A DNA stretch of 64,000 bases from Paraburkholderia panacisoli (GCF_008369935.1 NZ_VTUZ01000015.1:124001-188000); one strand, 5' to 3'. Shown: positions 1 through 8,972, counted from the first letter of the stretch. Notes: generated by a model not told the origin, from the letters alone. Translations and numbers: made by a program.

Positions 1-96
1 GACGCCCGCCAACGCGATACGCGGCGACACGAGCCACGCGCCCGCGCCAGCGGCGGCGACGCTCAGAAAACTGCGACGTGACAGCATGGCATTCAT
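1..96 (-). CDS. DUF1501-type secreted protein, N-terminus only
   Basis: Only the first 32 codons lie in the window; the gene runs off the left edge. The peptide begins MNAMLSRRSFLSVAAAGAG and has a twin-arginine signal (SRRSFL) followed by a hydrophobic stretch and ALAG, a plausible cleavage site, so the product should be exported folded to the periplasm. The start codon overlaps the stop of the DUF1800 gene (ATGA), so the two are translationally coupled. DUF1800 genes are commonly followed by DUF1501 (sulfatase-like, Tat-exported) genes, and that pairing is the basis of the family call. The remaining domain cannot be seen. Confidence 0.75.
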   Translation of the reverse strand, partial: MNAMLSRRSFLSVAAAGAGAWLVSPRIALAGV

Positions 97-1634
97 CTCC
101 GTTGAAAATCCGGCGAGACCAGCAGCAGCGCGATCGCCGTGGACGCGCTTTCCGCTCGCGCTACAGCGGTAGCCGTGGGTTCACCGAGCGATCCGGCCAG
201 CAAGGTCTGCCCGAGCGAGCGCGCGTCGAGCCGGTCGCCGACGCGCGCGGCGAAACGCTGCGCCACTTCCACCCGGCGCACCAGCGCATCGGGCGCGGCC
301 CAGCTCGCCGCGATGTCGTCGTATCCGGCGGGCGAGCCGGGGCGCCATACCGGCTGGCCGAGCTGCGTGAGGATCGGCGCGCTTTGCAGATTGCCGAGGT
401 CCTGCCAGCCGAGTCCGCGCATCGAAGAAATGGTCCACTCCCACGGCGTCTTGAACTTCACAGCCGTCGGCGACCACGCTTGCGGCGTATCGAGCAACGC
501 GCGGTACACGGTCGGCAGATCGCCGCCGCTGCGCTCGAAGGCATTCGCAAGACGTTCGCTCACGCCCGGCGGCGGATTGTCGGCGACGAAGTGGCGCGCC
601 AGCTTGACGCCGATATGCTGTGCGGTCGCCGGCGCGTGTGCGAGGTCGTGCAGGATCGCGAGCGCCTGCGCTTCGCCGGGTTCGTCGTAGCTGCGTCCCA
701 TGATGGTCCGCGAACCGGGCTCGTGCAGCGCCGCGCGAAACACGAAGCTGCCGGGCGCGGCGCTTTGCTCGATGCCGCGCCGGTTTGCGTTGGCGAGGTT
801 GCCCGTATTGCCCAGATTGCCCGGATTGCCGGCGAGACTCCAGCCGGTCAGCGCGCGCGCGAATTCGGTGACGTCGCCCTGGCTATAGCCGCTGCGCACG
901 CCGAGCGTATGCAGTTCCATGATCTCGCGCGCGAGGTTTTCGTTCAGACCGCGTTTGCGCTCGGGGTTGCGTTGCGCCGCTCGCAGCGCCGCCATGCTGT
1001 CCGGTCCGACCGAACGGGTCTGATCGAGAAACACCTGCATGGCCGGATGACGTTCAACCGCCACCAGCATGTCCTCGAAGCGGCCGAGCACATGCGGGCG
1101 GATCGCTTCCGCTTCGAACGAGCCGGCCAGCGCGGCGACCCCGGCTTTCTCGACGGAGACCGCGAAGTGGTTGGCCCAGAAATGCACGAGGCGTTCGACG
1201 AACGGCGTCGGTGTGGTCAACGCGCTTGTCACGCGCGCATTCACTGACGCGCGGTACAGGTCGAGGATTTCACCACGCAGGGCTTTTCGTTCGGCTTGCC
1301 TGATGGTTTGGGCATTGGATTGCGCGCTGATCTGAGCATTGGTTTGCGCACCCGCGGACGCGCCGCTCGCCGCCCCCACCTGATTGACACTCGCGCCCTC
1401 CGCCGGATTCTGCCGGGCCTGCTGACTGATTTGCATGCGCTGCTGCGCCAGTTCGGTCGACAACGCCACCGAGTCGGGCTGGCTCGCCCACGCGGCCGGC
1501 CGTGGCTGATACTGCTCGAACTGTGCGAGCAGCCAGCCCTTCGGATCGGCGGGCGGCGCGTCGTCGGCACGCGCGCCCAGCCCGAATCGGTTCAGCGCAA
1601 TCGCCGCGGTGTTCAGGTTCGGTGAGTTAGCCAT
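93..1634 (-). CDS. DUF1800 family protein
   Basis: This 513-residue protein has the features of the DUF1800 family: an N-terminal ALNRFGLGAR motif, a central VHFWANHFAVS segment, ENLAREIMELHTLGV in the middle and a C-terminal half rich in helices. A Gln/Ala/Ser-rich low-complexity stretch lies at about residues 60-115. Biochemical function in the family is unknown. It is usually paired with a Tat-exported DUF1501 protein, as here with a 4-base ATGA overlap. The start at 1634 follows a GAGGG ribosome-binding site. The gene lies 72 bases downstream of the sigma-factor operon on the same strand but may be transcribed separately. Confidence 0.9.
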   Translation of the reverse strand: MANSPNLNTAAIALNRFGLGARADDAPPADPKGWLLAQFEQYQPRPAAWASQPDSVALSTELAQQRMQISQQARQNPAEGASVNQVGAASGASAGAQTNAQISAQSNAQTIRQAERKALRGEILDLYRASVNARVTSALTTPTPFVERLVHFWANHFAVSVEKAGVAALAGSFEAEAIRPHVLGRFEDMLVAVERHPAMQVFLDQTRSVGPDSMAALRAAQRNPERKRGLNENLAREIMELHTLGVRSGYSQGDVTEFARALTGWSLAGNPGNLGNTGNLANANRRGIEQSAAPGSFVFRAALHEPGSRTIMGRSYDEPGEAQALAILHDLAHAPATAQHIGVKLARHFVADNPPPGVSERLANAFERSGGDLPTVYRALLDTPQAWSPTAVKFKTPWEWTISSMRGLGWQDLGNLQSAPILTQLGQPVWRPGSPAGYDDIAASWAAPDALVRRVEVAQRFAARVGDRLDARSLGQTLLAGSLGEPTATAVARAESASTAIALLLVSPDFQRR

Positions 1635-1706
1635 AGCACCCTCTTCGGCATCGGATATGCGTTAAACGGCCGCGAATCGATAATCCGTCGCGCCCGCACG
1701 GTTTTT

Positions 1707-2234
1707 TTAATCGCCCGAAGACTCGCCGGACGCAGCCTGGCTCGCCGGGTTTGCCGGGTTTCGCGCATTGGCCGCCGCCGGCTCCCGCCACTGCCCGCGC
1801 AACTTCAGGCTCTCGGCGAACCGCACCCGCTCCTCGGGCGACAACGTCGCAGCGAAATCCGCCACGCTGCCTTCCACCTGCGCGCGCAGACTGCTGTCGG
1901 CCGCCCGCGTGCGGGCAAGCGCGGCATCCAGCGCCGCGCGATCGAATTGCGGCGCCGCGAGCAGGCGCAGCACGTCGCGCCGCCCTTCGCGCCCCTCGCG
2001 CGCAAACTGCCGCCCGTCCCGACGCGCATTCTTCAGGCCATCGATAAAGGCCTGCTGCCGCTCGACAGACAGCGTCTGCGCCGCGAAGCGCAGCGTGCGC
2101 TGTTGCGCGAGCACCGGCGCGATGGCGCCGTGCGCCGCGAACCATTGATAAGCACCCCCGACGATCGCGCCCAGCAAGAACACATTGAGCACGAGCGACG
2201 CCATCAGCACGACTTTCCACGTCCGGCAGTTCAT
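1707..2234 (-). CDS. Periplasmic heavy-metal-sensor/Spy-like membrane-anchored protein
   Basis: The start MNCRTWK at 2234 overlaps the stop of the preceding gene (ATGA); longer forms in this frame run into unrelated Arg/Ala-rich sequence. The 175-residue product has one N-terminal membrane segment (about residues 9-30) and then a helical, Arg- and Ala-rich periplasmic region. The pattern LS-x-E-R-QQAF followed by LSPEERVRF resembles the paired LTxxQ-type helices of the CnrX/Spy-like heavy-metal resistance family. As the third gene of a sigma factor - membrane protein - periplasmic protein operon, it probably acts as the envelope-stress input. The family call rests on pattern and context; metal binding is not evident because there are no His/Cys clusters. 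Confidence 0.65.
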   Translation of the reverse strand: MNCRTWKVVLMASLVLNVFLLGAIVGGAYQWFAAHGAIAPVLAQQRTLRFAAQTLSVERQQAFIDGLKNARRDGRQFAREGREGRRDVLRLLAAPQFDRAALDAALARTRAADSSLRAQVEGSVADFAATLSPEERVRFAESLKLRGQWREPAAANARNPANPASQAASGESSGD

Positions 2235-2647
2235 TCGCCGCTCCAATCGGCGGACGTGCCGCCGAAGCTCGAAGTTAAATAAGAGGAGTCGTGCAGCAGC
2301 GGCGCGTTCTCCGTCAGCACGAAGAACGACACCGCGAACGCGCCGGCCGCGCCGCCCAGCAGCCCGACGCCGGCGACCGCCGCGCCCGACCACCACAGCC
2401 GCCGCCGCGCCGCCGGCCGCCGTACCGGCGCGCGCTCGACGATGCGTTGCTGCAAAGCCGCGCCCGGCGGATCGATTTTGTCGGCCGCGAGCCACGCGTC
2501 AAGGCCGGCCGCGTCGCTCAATACCGCGACGGCTTCAGCGCGATGCGACTGCGCCCACGCTTGTGCCGCCGCGCGCTCCTGCATCGGCCAGCGACGCGGA
2601 TCGGCGCCGTAGGCTTCGACGATCTGATGGAATCTTTCGGGCGTCAT
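2231..2647 (-). CDS. Putative anti-sigma factor (single-pass membrane protein)
   Basis: This 138-residue protein has an N-terminal cytoplasmic part beginning TPERFHQIVEAYGADPRRWP, a basic linker (about residues 72-84), one membrane segment (about 85-112) and a short periplasmic tail. The gene lies between an ECF sigma factor and a periplasmic sensor-like gene with 4-base ATGA overlaps at both ends. Topology and position fit an anti-sigma factor that holds the sigma factor at the membrane. No zinc-binding HxxxCxxC signature is present, so it is not a ZAS-type anti-sigma, and the role is inferred from context. Confidence 0.6.
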   Translation of the reverse strand: MTPERFHQIVEAYGADPRRWPMQERAAAQAWAQSHRAEAVAVLSDAAGLDAWLAADKIDPPGAALQQRIVERAPVRRPAARRRLWWSGAAVAGVGLLGGAAGAFAVSFFVLTENAPLLHDSSYLTSSFGGTSADWSGE

Positions 2648-3204
2648 GACTTGTCCTTGCTAAGGCCGCTGCCGGCCAGTTGAGCGCGCAGATTGCGGCG
2701 CGCGCGGGCCAGCAGACTTTCCAACGCATCGACGGTGATGCCCATCAGGGCCGCGGCGTCGATGTTCGACATCTCCTGGTAATAGCAGAGCACGAGTGCC
2801 TCACGTTGCCGCGCCGGCAATGCGGCGAGCGCGGCGCGCACCCGTTCGTCCTGCGCGCGTGCTTCGAGACGGGCGTCGGGCGGCGCGGCGGGATCGGCCT
2901 CTTCGGGCAGTTCGTCGCGCGGGTCTTCGCGCCGGCCGCGCAAACGGTCGTAGCAAAGATTGAGCGCGACACGATGAATCCAGGTATCGAATTTCGCGTC
3001 GCCTTCGCGCCAGCGCGACGCCTGTTTCCAGATTCGGACGAACACTTCCTGCGCGACGTCCTCCGCTTCCATGCGGTCGCCCAGCATACGCATCGCGAGC
3101 GCGAGCAGACGCGGCAGCTTGCGCGCGACAAGCGAGCGCACCGCCGCCGGGTCCTGCCGGCCGACCCGCTCGATCAGCTCGGCGTCGGGATCGCGTTCGC
3201 TCAA
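2644..3204 (-). CDS. ECF-type RNA polymerase sigma factor
   Basis: The 186-residue protein has the two-domain layout of sigma-70 family ECF factors. Region 2 includes AEDVAQEVFVRIWKQ (about residues 46-60) with core-binding and -10 recognition elements. Region 4 includes RQREALVLCYYQEMSNIDAA and the helix-turn-helix GITVDALESLLARARRNL near residues 150-172. An acidic Pro/Ala-rich linker (about 95-118) separates them. It is the first gene of a three-gene operon with ATGA overlaps to a membrane protein and a periplasmic protein, the usual arrangement for an envelope-signal-controlled sigma factor. I could not identify an autoregulatory promoter with confidence. Confidence 0.92.
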   Translation of the reverse strand: MSERDPDAELIERVGRQDPAAVRSLVARKLPRLLALAMRMLGDRMEAEDVAQEVFVRIWKQASRWREGDAKFDTWIHRVALNLCYDRLRGRREDPRDELPEEADPAAPPDARLEARAQDERVRAALAALPARQREALVLCYYQEMSNIDAAALMGITVDALESLLARARRNLRAQLAGSGLSKDKS

Positions 3205-3515
3205 GGCGTGGCGCTCCAGCGCGCGAGTTGGGGGCGGCGGGCGGATGCTCCAGGGCGTTGCGGTTCGGGTTGCCGAAGCTCAAACCCGCGCGCCTCGAAC
3301 CCATACAGCCGAAGCCATGGCCGCATGACTCGCGCGCGCTCGAACCGGGCCACCCCGACGCATCGCCTCATGGAACGAACGTGGTTCACTTGCCGCGGCT
3401 CCTTCCGATGCAACTCACGTTGGTCTCACCTCTAACGGATCGTTGCAGGCGCACCGCATCGACCGGCACACGCGAACGACGAGTCGCAGCGTACTACGCG
3501 CTGCGCCGGCCGCAA
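3205..3515. other. Intergenic region upstream of the ECF operon
   Basis: No convincing gene is present. The stretch must hold the sigma operon promoter (minus strand). I see no clear GAAC-N16/17-CGTC pair at the right spacing. The left half is GC-rich and the right half holds only shadow reading frames. Confidence 0.5.
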
Positions 3516-3617
3516 TCAATATACGACGAGCGCCGGCCGATAGTAGGCCGGCCGCGCCGGGTAGACCACGCAGCCGGCGAGCGTGAGCGCCAGTAGAATC
3601 ATCGTGAGTATTTTCAT
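3516..3617 (-). CDS. Small lipoprotein, 33 residues
   Basis: The peptide starts MKILTMILLALTLAGCVVY: a lysine-led n-region, a hydrophobic core and a lipobox LAGC with the acylated Cys at residue 16. The tail is short and Tyr/Pro/Arg-rich (YPARPAYYRPALVVY). Such mini-lipoproteins with tyrosine-rich tails occur beside WXXGXW-repeat proteins in Burkholderiaceae, and one lies immediately upstream here. Probably an outer-membrane or periplasmic accessory; no function known. The clear signal peptide sets it apart from the longer frame around it. Confidence 0.6.
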   Translation of the reverse strand: MKILTMILLALTLAGCVVYPARPAYYRPALVVY

Positions 3618-3678
3618 GGCAGTCTGCCTGGTTGAGTGATGCGAAGCGAGCGTCGCACGGCGTCGTGGAACGCGCCGT

Positions 3679-3999
3679 TCACGCCCAATGCCCTTCCACC
3701 CAGCGCCAGTTCGGCCCGCGCTGCGCCCAGTGCCCCGGCACCCAGTGATAGCCGACGCGCACCGGCTGCCAGTGTCCCGGCACCCACACATAACGGCCAT
3801 GCTCCCAGCGCCAGCGACCTTGATCCCACACATAGCCGGCACGCGGCGCGGGCATGACTTCCACACGCGGCGGCGGCGGCGCCATCGGCGCGACGATCAC
3901 GGCCTGCGCGAACGCGGGCGCGGCCGTCAGCGTGACGGCCCCGCACAGCGACGCGGCCAGCATGGAGCCCAGAAAGCGAAGCGGTCGAGCCGATTTCAT
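3679..3999 (-). CDS. Secreted YXWGXW/WXXGXW-repeat protein
   Basis: The start MKSARPL is preceded by a strong GGGAGG at good spacing, which favours it over the ATG 15 bases upstream. The 106-residue product has an N-terminal signal peptide ending AAPAFAQA and then tandem aromatic repeats: GYVWDQGRWRW, GRYVWVPGHWQPV, GYHWVPGHWAQR, WRWVEGHW. Members are small periplasmic or surface proteins of unknown function, abundant in Burkholderiaceae. It reads in the same direction as the mini-lipoprotein gene 61 bases downstream, suggesting one transcript. Confidence 0.8.
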   Translation of the reverse strand: MKSARPLRFLGSMLAASLCGAVTLTAAPAFAQAVIVAPMAPPPPRVEVMPAPRAGYVWDQGRWRWEHGRYVWVPGHWQPVRVGYHWVPGHWAQRGPNWRWVEGHWA

Positions 4000-4390
4000 G
4001 TTGGTCCCTCCCATTAGATGCGAAGCCCGAAGCGGCTCCGTTTCTTCTTGAACGCAGCAGCGGAAAAAATCCGTCGCTGCGCTTTGCTCTGGAAGAACAC
4101 GCGGGGGAAATACGCGCTGCGTGGCGGCGAAAACAAGCTTGGGAAATGAGCAATGAAAGACCCGATGAACGACTCCATGTCAGCTTAACGACAGCAAAGG
4201 TTATGCAAACGAATGGCGGACGAGAGCCAACGTAATGTTTGCGCCCCGAAATCTTAATCATCGGATGGTCCAATGCGCGCAGTTTTAAGCGGTAAAACAT
4301 CAGTTGTATTTCTAACAATATCCTCCAGCGCACTCCACACGCTTGTCGATGGAAACGCTGAACGGCGAAGTCGAATCTGGAGCCAGTGAC
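4000..4390. other. Divergent promoter region
   Basis: This AT-richer 391-bp gap separates the minus-strand WXXGXW gene from the plus-strand phospholipase-like gene. It must carry promoters for both. No coding sequence is supported; reading frames here have no ribosome-binding sites or recognisable similarity. Confidence 0.5.
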
Positions 4391-6172
4391 ATGTTCCGTA
4401 ACACCCTCTTACCCATTCCGTTTGCCGCGTTGCTGACGCTCGCTGCATGCGGCAGCAATAGCGTCAGTTCGACGTCGTCGAGCACACCGACGCCGGTCGT
4501 CTCCGCGCAGGACGCGGTCGCGACGGCCACGCCGATCAAGCACGTGGTGGTGATCTTCGGTGAGAACGTCTCGTTCGATCACTACTTCGCGACCTACCCG
4601 CAAGCCGCCAATCCGGTCGGCGAACCGCAATTCACCGCGGCCACCGGTACGCCGACGGTGAACAACCTCAGCAGCAACAACCTGATCGCGGCCAACCCGA
4701 ACGCGCTCGCCACCTCGCCGAACACGGCGGGCCGCACGGTAGGCGCGGTGACGATTGCGGGCCTCGGCCTGCCGGCCGCCGATCTGCTGCCGTTCCGCCT
4801 GGACCGCTCGCAAGCCAACACGTCGAGCCAGAATCACGCGTACGCCGCCGAACAGCTCGCGTATAACAATGGCGCGATGGACTCGTTCCCGCTGTTCACG
4901 GCGTCGGGTTCGACGATTGCCGGCAGCACCGGCGCGTTCGCGACGAAGGGCCAGGTGCTCGGCTACTTCGACGGCAACACGGTCACGGCGCTGTGGAACT
5001 ACGCGCAGAACTTCGCGATGAACGAAAACGCGTACACCGACACGTATGGTCCGTCGACGCCGGGCGCGCTCGAAGTGGTGTCCGGTCAGAACAACGGCGT
5101 GGTCGTGACGGGCCCCAGCTCGGCCAACGCGATTCCCGACTCGACAGGCGGCTTCACGTTGGTCGGCGACCTCGACCCGACCGGCGACGTCTGCACGATC
5201 GCGGCGGCCAGCGCAACGACCGGCGCGATGACGTCGAGCAACAAGAACATCGGTGACCTGCTCAACGGGAAGAACATCACGTGGGGCGGCTTCATGGGCG
5301 GCTTCAATCTGCAGACGGTCAACGCGAACGGCACGACCGGCTGCTTGCGCTCGACCTTCTCGCAAGTGCTGAACGCGTCCAAGCCCGACTACGTGCAGCA
5401 TCACGCGTGGTTCCAGTACTACCCGAGCACGGCCAACCTCGCGCATACGCGGCCGTCGTCGGTGGCTGCGATCGGCGCGAACGATCCGCTCGACAACACC
5501 GCGACGCCGGTGCACCACCAGTACGACACCGACGACTTCTTCACCGCGGTGAAGGCGGGCAACTTTCCGTCGGTGAGCTTCCTGAAGGCGCCGGCAGTCA
5601 GCGACGGTCACCCGGGCAACTCGGACCCGATCGACGAGCAGGCATTCGTCACGAAGGTGATCAACTTCCTGCAGCAACAGCCTGACTGGAAGAACACCGC
5701 CGTGATCATCGCTTACGACGATTCGGACGGCTGGTACGACCATCGCTACAAGGCGCCGACGAGCTCGTCGTTCGACTCCACCACGGCGCAGTCGGCCGGC
5801 GGCAAGACGGTGGCGGGCAGCGACAACCTCAGCGCGCCGGGTCAGTGCACGGCAGCGGGCGCAGTGCAGCCGCAAGGCGTGAGCGGCGGCGCGGTCAACG
5901 GCCGTTGCGGTCCGGGTACGCGCACGCCGTTCATCGTGGTGTCGCCGTGGGCGAAGGTCAACTTCGTCGACGATAGGCCGATCACCCAGGCGTCCGTGGT
6001 GCGCTTCATCGAGGACAACTGGCTCGGCGGTCAACGCATCGGCGGCGGTTCGTTCGACGCCACCGCCGGCAGCATCATGAACATGTTCAACTTCACGGGT
6101 TCCGGCAACGCTCCTACGGTGTATCTGGATCAGAACCTCGGCACCAAGCTGTCGTCGGCGCCGGCTATGTGA
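4391..6172 (+). CDS. Phospholipase C/acid phosphatase-type phosphoesterase lipoprotein
   Basis: The chosen start MFRNTL follows GGAG and gives a clean lipoprotein signal (LTLAACGSN, Cys near residue 19). The 593-residue protein has hallmarks of the bacterial phosphoesterase family that includes phospholipase C and AcpA: KHVVVIFGENVSFDHYF near the N-terminus, KPDYVQHHAWFQYY centrally, and the metal-binding AYDDSDGWYDH near residues 440-450. A C-terminal TPFIVVSPWAK strand also fits. It likely hydrolyses phosphomonoesters or phosphodiesters in the periplasm or at the outer membrane. A rho-independent terminator follows, and a di-haem peroxidase gene starts 195 bases later on the same strand. 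Substrate cannot be told from sequence. Confidence 0.88.
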   Translation: MFRNTLLPIPFAALLTLAACGSNSVSSTSSSTPTPVVSAQDAVATATPIKHVVVIFGENVSFDHYFATYPQAANPVGEPQFTAATGTPTVNNLSSNNLIAANPNALATSPNTAGRTVGAVTIAGLGLPAADLLPFRLDRSQANTSSQNHAYAAEQLAYNNGAMDSFPLFTASGSTIAGSTGAFATKGQVLGYFDGNTVTALWNYAQNFAMNENAYTDTYGPSTPGALEVVSGQNNGVVVTGPSSANAIPDSTGGFTLVGDLDPTGDVCTIAAASATTGAMTSSNKNIGDLLNGKNITWGGFMGGFNLQTVNANGTTGCLRSTFSQVLNASKPDYVQHHAWFQYYPSTANLAHTRPSSVAAIGANDPLDNTATPVHHQYDTDDFFTAVKAGNFPSVSFLKAPAVSDGHPGNSDPIDEQAFVTKVINFLQQQPDWKNTAVIIAYDDSDGWYDHRYKAPTSSSFDSTTAQSAGGKTVAGSDNLSAPGQCTAAGAVQPQGVSGGAVNGRCGPGTRTPFIVVSPWAKVNFVDDRPITQASVVRFIEDNWLGGQRIGGGSFDATAGSIMNMFNFTGSGNAPTVYLDQNLGTKLSSAPAM

Positions 6173-6296
6173 GCGGCAGCCGTGGCGCGCGCCCTTCTCT
6201 TCTGTTTGCCCTCGCGTGCTGCACGAGCTGTCAGCGTACAACACGGCAGGCCGCGCATGCGATGAAGAGCGCGCGAGACGACGAACTGTAGTTGGG

Positions 6297-6330
6297 ATCG
6301 AGCCAGTGCAAACGTGCTGGCTCGATTTTC
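6297..6330 (+). terminator. Rho-independent terminator after the phosphoesterase gene
   Basis: A 10-bp perfect stem (ATCGAGCCAG / CTGGCTCGAT) around a 10-base loop is followed by TTTTC. It lies 125-158 bases beyond the stop at 6172 and before the peroxidase gene, so the two plus-strand genes are probably separately transcribed. Confidence 0.75.
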
Positions 6331-6367
6331 CTGTTTACCGCATCCGATCGAATTACCTGTCAACGCC

Positions 6368-7807
6368 ATGAACCATCCTTCAGACGCCGTCATGCGGCCG
6401 TTGCCCGCGGGCGGCGAGCCGGGCCCAGTGATCACCCGCCGCTCGTGGCTCAGGCTGCTGGCGTGGAGCGCGGCCGGCCTCGTGCTCGTGCTCGCCGCGC
6501 TGAGCGCCTATGCGCTCGTGTACCCGGCGCGTATGCCGCCGGCGGTCGGCGAGATCGTCGAGAACATCACTGGCGCTAACCCGCATCCGGTGCAACTGAT
6601 GCGCCCGCAGAACGCGCCGCTCAGCGCGGTCGCGTTGCTCGGCAAACAGATCTTCTTCGATCCGACGCTGTCGGCTTCCGGCATGCAGTCGTGCGCGTCG
6701 TGCCACTCGCCGCAGCATTCGTACGCACCCGATAACGCGTTCCCGGTCCAGCTCGGCGGCGCGCATATGACGCAGACCGGTTACCGTCCGCCGCCTTCGC
6801 TCGCGTATCTGTACCGCCAGGCGCCGTTCAGCATCGGCCCGGATCAGGGCGATACCGACGTGCCGGTCGACATGACGCAGCTCGCGACCCAGGCCGCCGG
6901 CATGCAGCGCGCGCAAAAGACCGCGCTCGCCGCGCCCGCCGCTGCGGCGATGGTGCCGCAAGGCGGTCTGTTCTGGGACGGCCGCGCGGATACGTTGCAG
7001 AACCAGGCGCTCGGTCCGCTGACGAATCCGGTGGAGATGGCGAACGCGACGGAAGAAGACGTCGCGCGCAAACTGCTGCAAACGAAGTATCTCGACCAGT
7101 TCAAGCAGATCTTCGGTCCTTCCATCGTCAGCAATCCGAGCCTGCTGGTTTCCGAAGCGATGTTCGCGGTGGGCCGCTATCAGATCGAGGATCAATCGTT
7201 CCATGCTTTCACCAGCAAGTACGATTACTGGCTCGAAGGCAAGACGCGTTTGACGCATGCCGAGCTGCACGGTCTGCAATTGTTCAACGACAAGGACAAG
7301 GCGAATTGCGCGGGCTGCCATTTGAGCCAGCCAAGTCGCGACGGCCTGCCGCCCGTCTTCACCGACACGCAGTACGAAGCACTCGGCGTGCCGCGCAATC
7401 CGGCGATTCCGGCCAACAAGGACCCGAAGTACTTCGATATGGGCGTGTGCGGCCCGTTCCGCGACGATCTCGCGAAACAGACGCAGTACTGCGGCATGTT
7501 CCTGACGCCGACGCTGCGCAACGTCGCCGAGCGCAAGGTGTTCTTCCATAACGGCGTGTATCACGATCTCAAGCAGGTGATGGACTTCTACAACCTGCGC
7601 AATACGGAGCCCGCGAAGATCTATCCGCGCGATGCGTCGGGCAAGGTGCAGAAGTACAACGACCTGCCGCCTCAGTATCAAGCCAACATCGATTCCGCCG
7701 ACGCGCCGTTCGACCGCAAGTTCGGCGACCAGCCCGCGATGACCGATCAGGATATTCAGGACATCATCGCGTTCATGAAGACGCTGAGCGACGGGTATAA
7801 GGAATGA
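6368..7807 (+). CDS. Di-haem cytochrome c peroxidase family protein (CcpA/MauG type)
   Basis: The 479-residue protein starts at MNHPSDAV and has one N-terminal membrane segment (about residues 20-45), so it is periplasm-facing and anchored. Two c-type haem motifs are visible: CASCH about 115 residues in and CAGCH near residue 315. The segment NPVEMANATEEDV and the C-terminal FLTPTLRNVAERKVFFHNG are typical of bacterial di-haem peroxidases. Known members reduce hydrogen peroxide with electrons from cytochromes; MauG-like relatives oxidise proteins. The last 120 codons and 144 bases downstream are duplicated at 10392. Confidence 0.92.
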   Translation: MNHPSDAVMRPLPAGGEPGPVITRRSWLRLLAWSAAGLVLVLAALSAYALVYPARMPPAVGEIVENITGANPHPVQLMRPQNAPLSAVALLGKQIFFDPTLSASGMQSCASCHSPQHSYAPDNAFPVQLGGAHMTQTGYRPPPSLAYLYRQAPFSIGPDQGDTDVPVDMTQLATQAAGMQRAQKTALAAPAAAAMVPQGGLFWDGRADTLQNQALGPLTNPVEMANATEEDVARKLLQTKYLDQFKQIFGPSIVSNPSLLVSEAMFAVGRYQIEDQSFHAFTSKYDYWLEGKTRLTHAELHGLQLFNDKDKANCAGCHLSQPSRDGLPPVFTDTQYEALGVPRNPAIPANKDPKYFDMGVCGPFRDDLAKQTQYCGMFLTPTLRNVAERKVFFHNGVYHDLKQVMDFYNLRNTEPAKIYPRDASGKVQKYNDLPPQYQANIDSADAPFDRKFGDQPAMTDQDIQDIIAFMKTLSDGYKE

Positions 7808-7951
7808 GGATGTGATCGCGTGAAGGCGGGTTGCGTTGTAGTGGCAATGCCTACGCGAGGTTCTTGCGCAGCCCTGGCGTTGCGGTTGCACAGCCTTCGC
7901 GCGGCGGCGCGCGATCCGGTGAGGTATCCTTGCCGGTTCTGCGACCTCTAT
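7446..7951 (+). repeat. 506-bp direct repeat, copy 1
   Basis: This segment matches 10392-10897 at a constant offset of 2946 with only a few substitutions. It covers the 3' part of the cytochrome c peroxidase gene and 144 bases of downstream sequence. Copy 1 belongs to the intact peroxidase gene. Its right end joins abruptly to a fragment of the carboxymuconolactone-decarboxylase-like gene. Confidence 0.9.
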
Positions 7952-8149
7952 TACTGCCATCAGCTCGCCGAACATCTCTGCGGTCATGCCCGCGCGGCGC
8001 GCGGCGGCCGTGACTCGCGACACAGTAGCCGCAGTTGTTCGTCACGCTCACCGCGACGTAGAGCAGCTCCTTGATCAACGGATCGAGTGCGCCGGGCGCC
8101 ATCACGTCTTTCAGACTGTCCCATGTGCGCGCGAGCGTCGGTGGATGCT
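7952..8149 (-). pseudogene. Fragment of the AhpD/CMD-like gene
   Basis: This matches 14101-14300 inside the intact gene at 14029-14421. It covers the codons around the NNCGYC redox motif but lacks both ends and has a 2-base deletion after GGCGGCCGTG, so it cannot encode a working protein. The fragment abuts the first copy of the 506-bp repeat exactly, marking a recombination junction at 7951/7952. Confidence 0.85.
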
Positions 8150-8306
8150 TCTAGATGCGCTGACATCCAATCATCGCGCGCGCAGTCCTTTTGATCGTCC
8201 TGGCTTTCTTGCGTTGCCGCGTGAGCGCGCGCGAGCGGTCGCGCCGGATGCCGGCGCCGCTCGACTCCGCGCGCATGAAGCTTCGAGTGCACAGTGTCTG
8301 ATCGCG

Positions 8307-8972
8307 CTAGAAGCGATACGACACGCCGATTTGCACTACCGGATACCAGCGGTAGGGCGACACCTTGGACTTCAGTTCATTGAGCCCTTCGCTTGCGATT
8401 TGCTGACTCATCGCTGGACCGGTTCTCTGGATCAGTGTCGGCGAGAGCGTGTAGGAAACCTCGGGGATGCCATAGGCGACCCCCAGGTCTGCGATAAACC
8501 CTAAGCCTTTTGCCTGCGGATGATGTCCATAGCCGACGCCAAAATAAGGCATCACGGACGGATAACGGGCTTCGGCGACGGCGTATTCTCCGGGAAACGC
8601 CGGATACTGCTTCCCCCCGAACAGATACGTGCCATTGGTCGGAACCGACGTCCCCTTCAGATGGTCATCGCTGAAGCGCACGCCGGCCGTTATGCGGAAG
8701 CCGCTGGCGTAAGGCGGAAACAGATCGAGATACAAGCCTCCTTGACGGAGATCGAGGTCGTCCTTATATCTGATCCCCGAGACGGTGAAATCGTGGTGAA
8801 AGCTGATCGCGTTGAAATCCACATGCAGACCGACGATCTGCGTGACGGTGATCGCTCCGCCTATACCCGGTCCTTGTGTGCCGGCCTGGACGAATATCTC
8901 CTGGGCGTCGGCGTTCGTCACAATTACCCAAACGACGGCTGACAGCATGCACCAACGGCTAGGTGTTTCCAT
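8307..8972 (-). CDS. Outer-membrane beta-barrel protein, probable OmpW/opacity-like
   Basis: The start METPSRW follows GGGAGACGAGG. The 221-residue product has an N-terminal signal peptide ending near NADAQE. Its body has alternating polar/hydrophobic strands with Gly and aromatic girdle residues (ITAGVRFSDDHL, MPYFGVGYGHH, GLGFIADLGVAYGIPEV), and it ends in the terminal aromatic GVSYRF typical of BAM-recognised barrels. About eight strands would fit its length. Substrate unknown. It lies inside a 2.4-kb insert bracketed by the 506-bp duplication, so it is likely an acquired gene. Confidence 0.75.
   Translation of the reverse strand: METPSRWCMLSAVVWVIVTNADAQEIFVQAGTQGPGIGGAITVTQIVGLHVDFNAISFHHDFTVSGIRYKDDLDLRQGGLYLDLFPPYASGFRITAGVRFSDDHLKGTSVPTNGTYLFGGKQYPAFPGEYAVAEARYPSVMPYFGVGYGHHPQAKGLGFIADLGVAYGIPEVSYTLSPTLIQRTGPAMSQQIASEGLNELKSKVSPYRWYPVVQIGVSYRF

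Noticed and set aside
4409..6244. 611-codon minus-strand frame opposite the phosphoesterase
   Set aside because: Arg/Val/His-rich shadow with no motif; the plus-strand gene has clear catalytic motifs.
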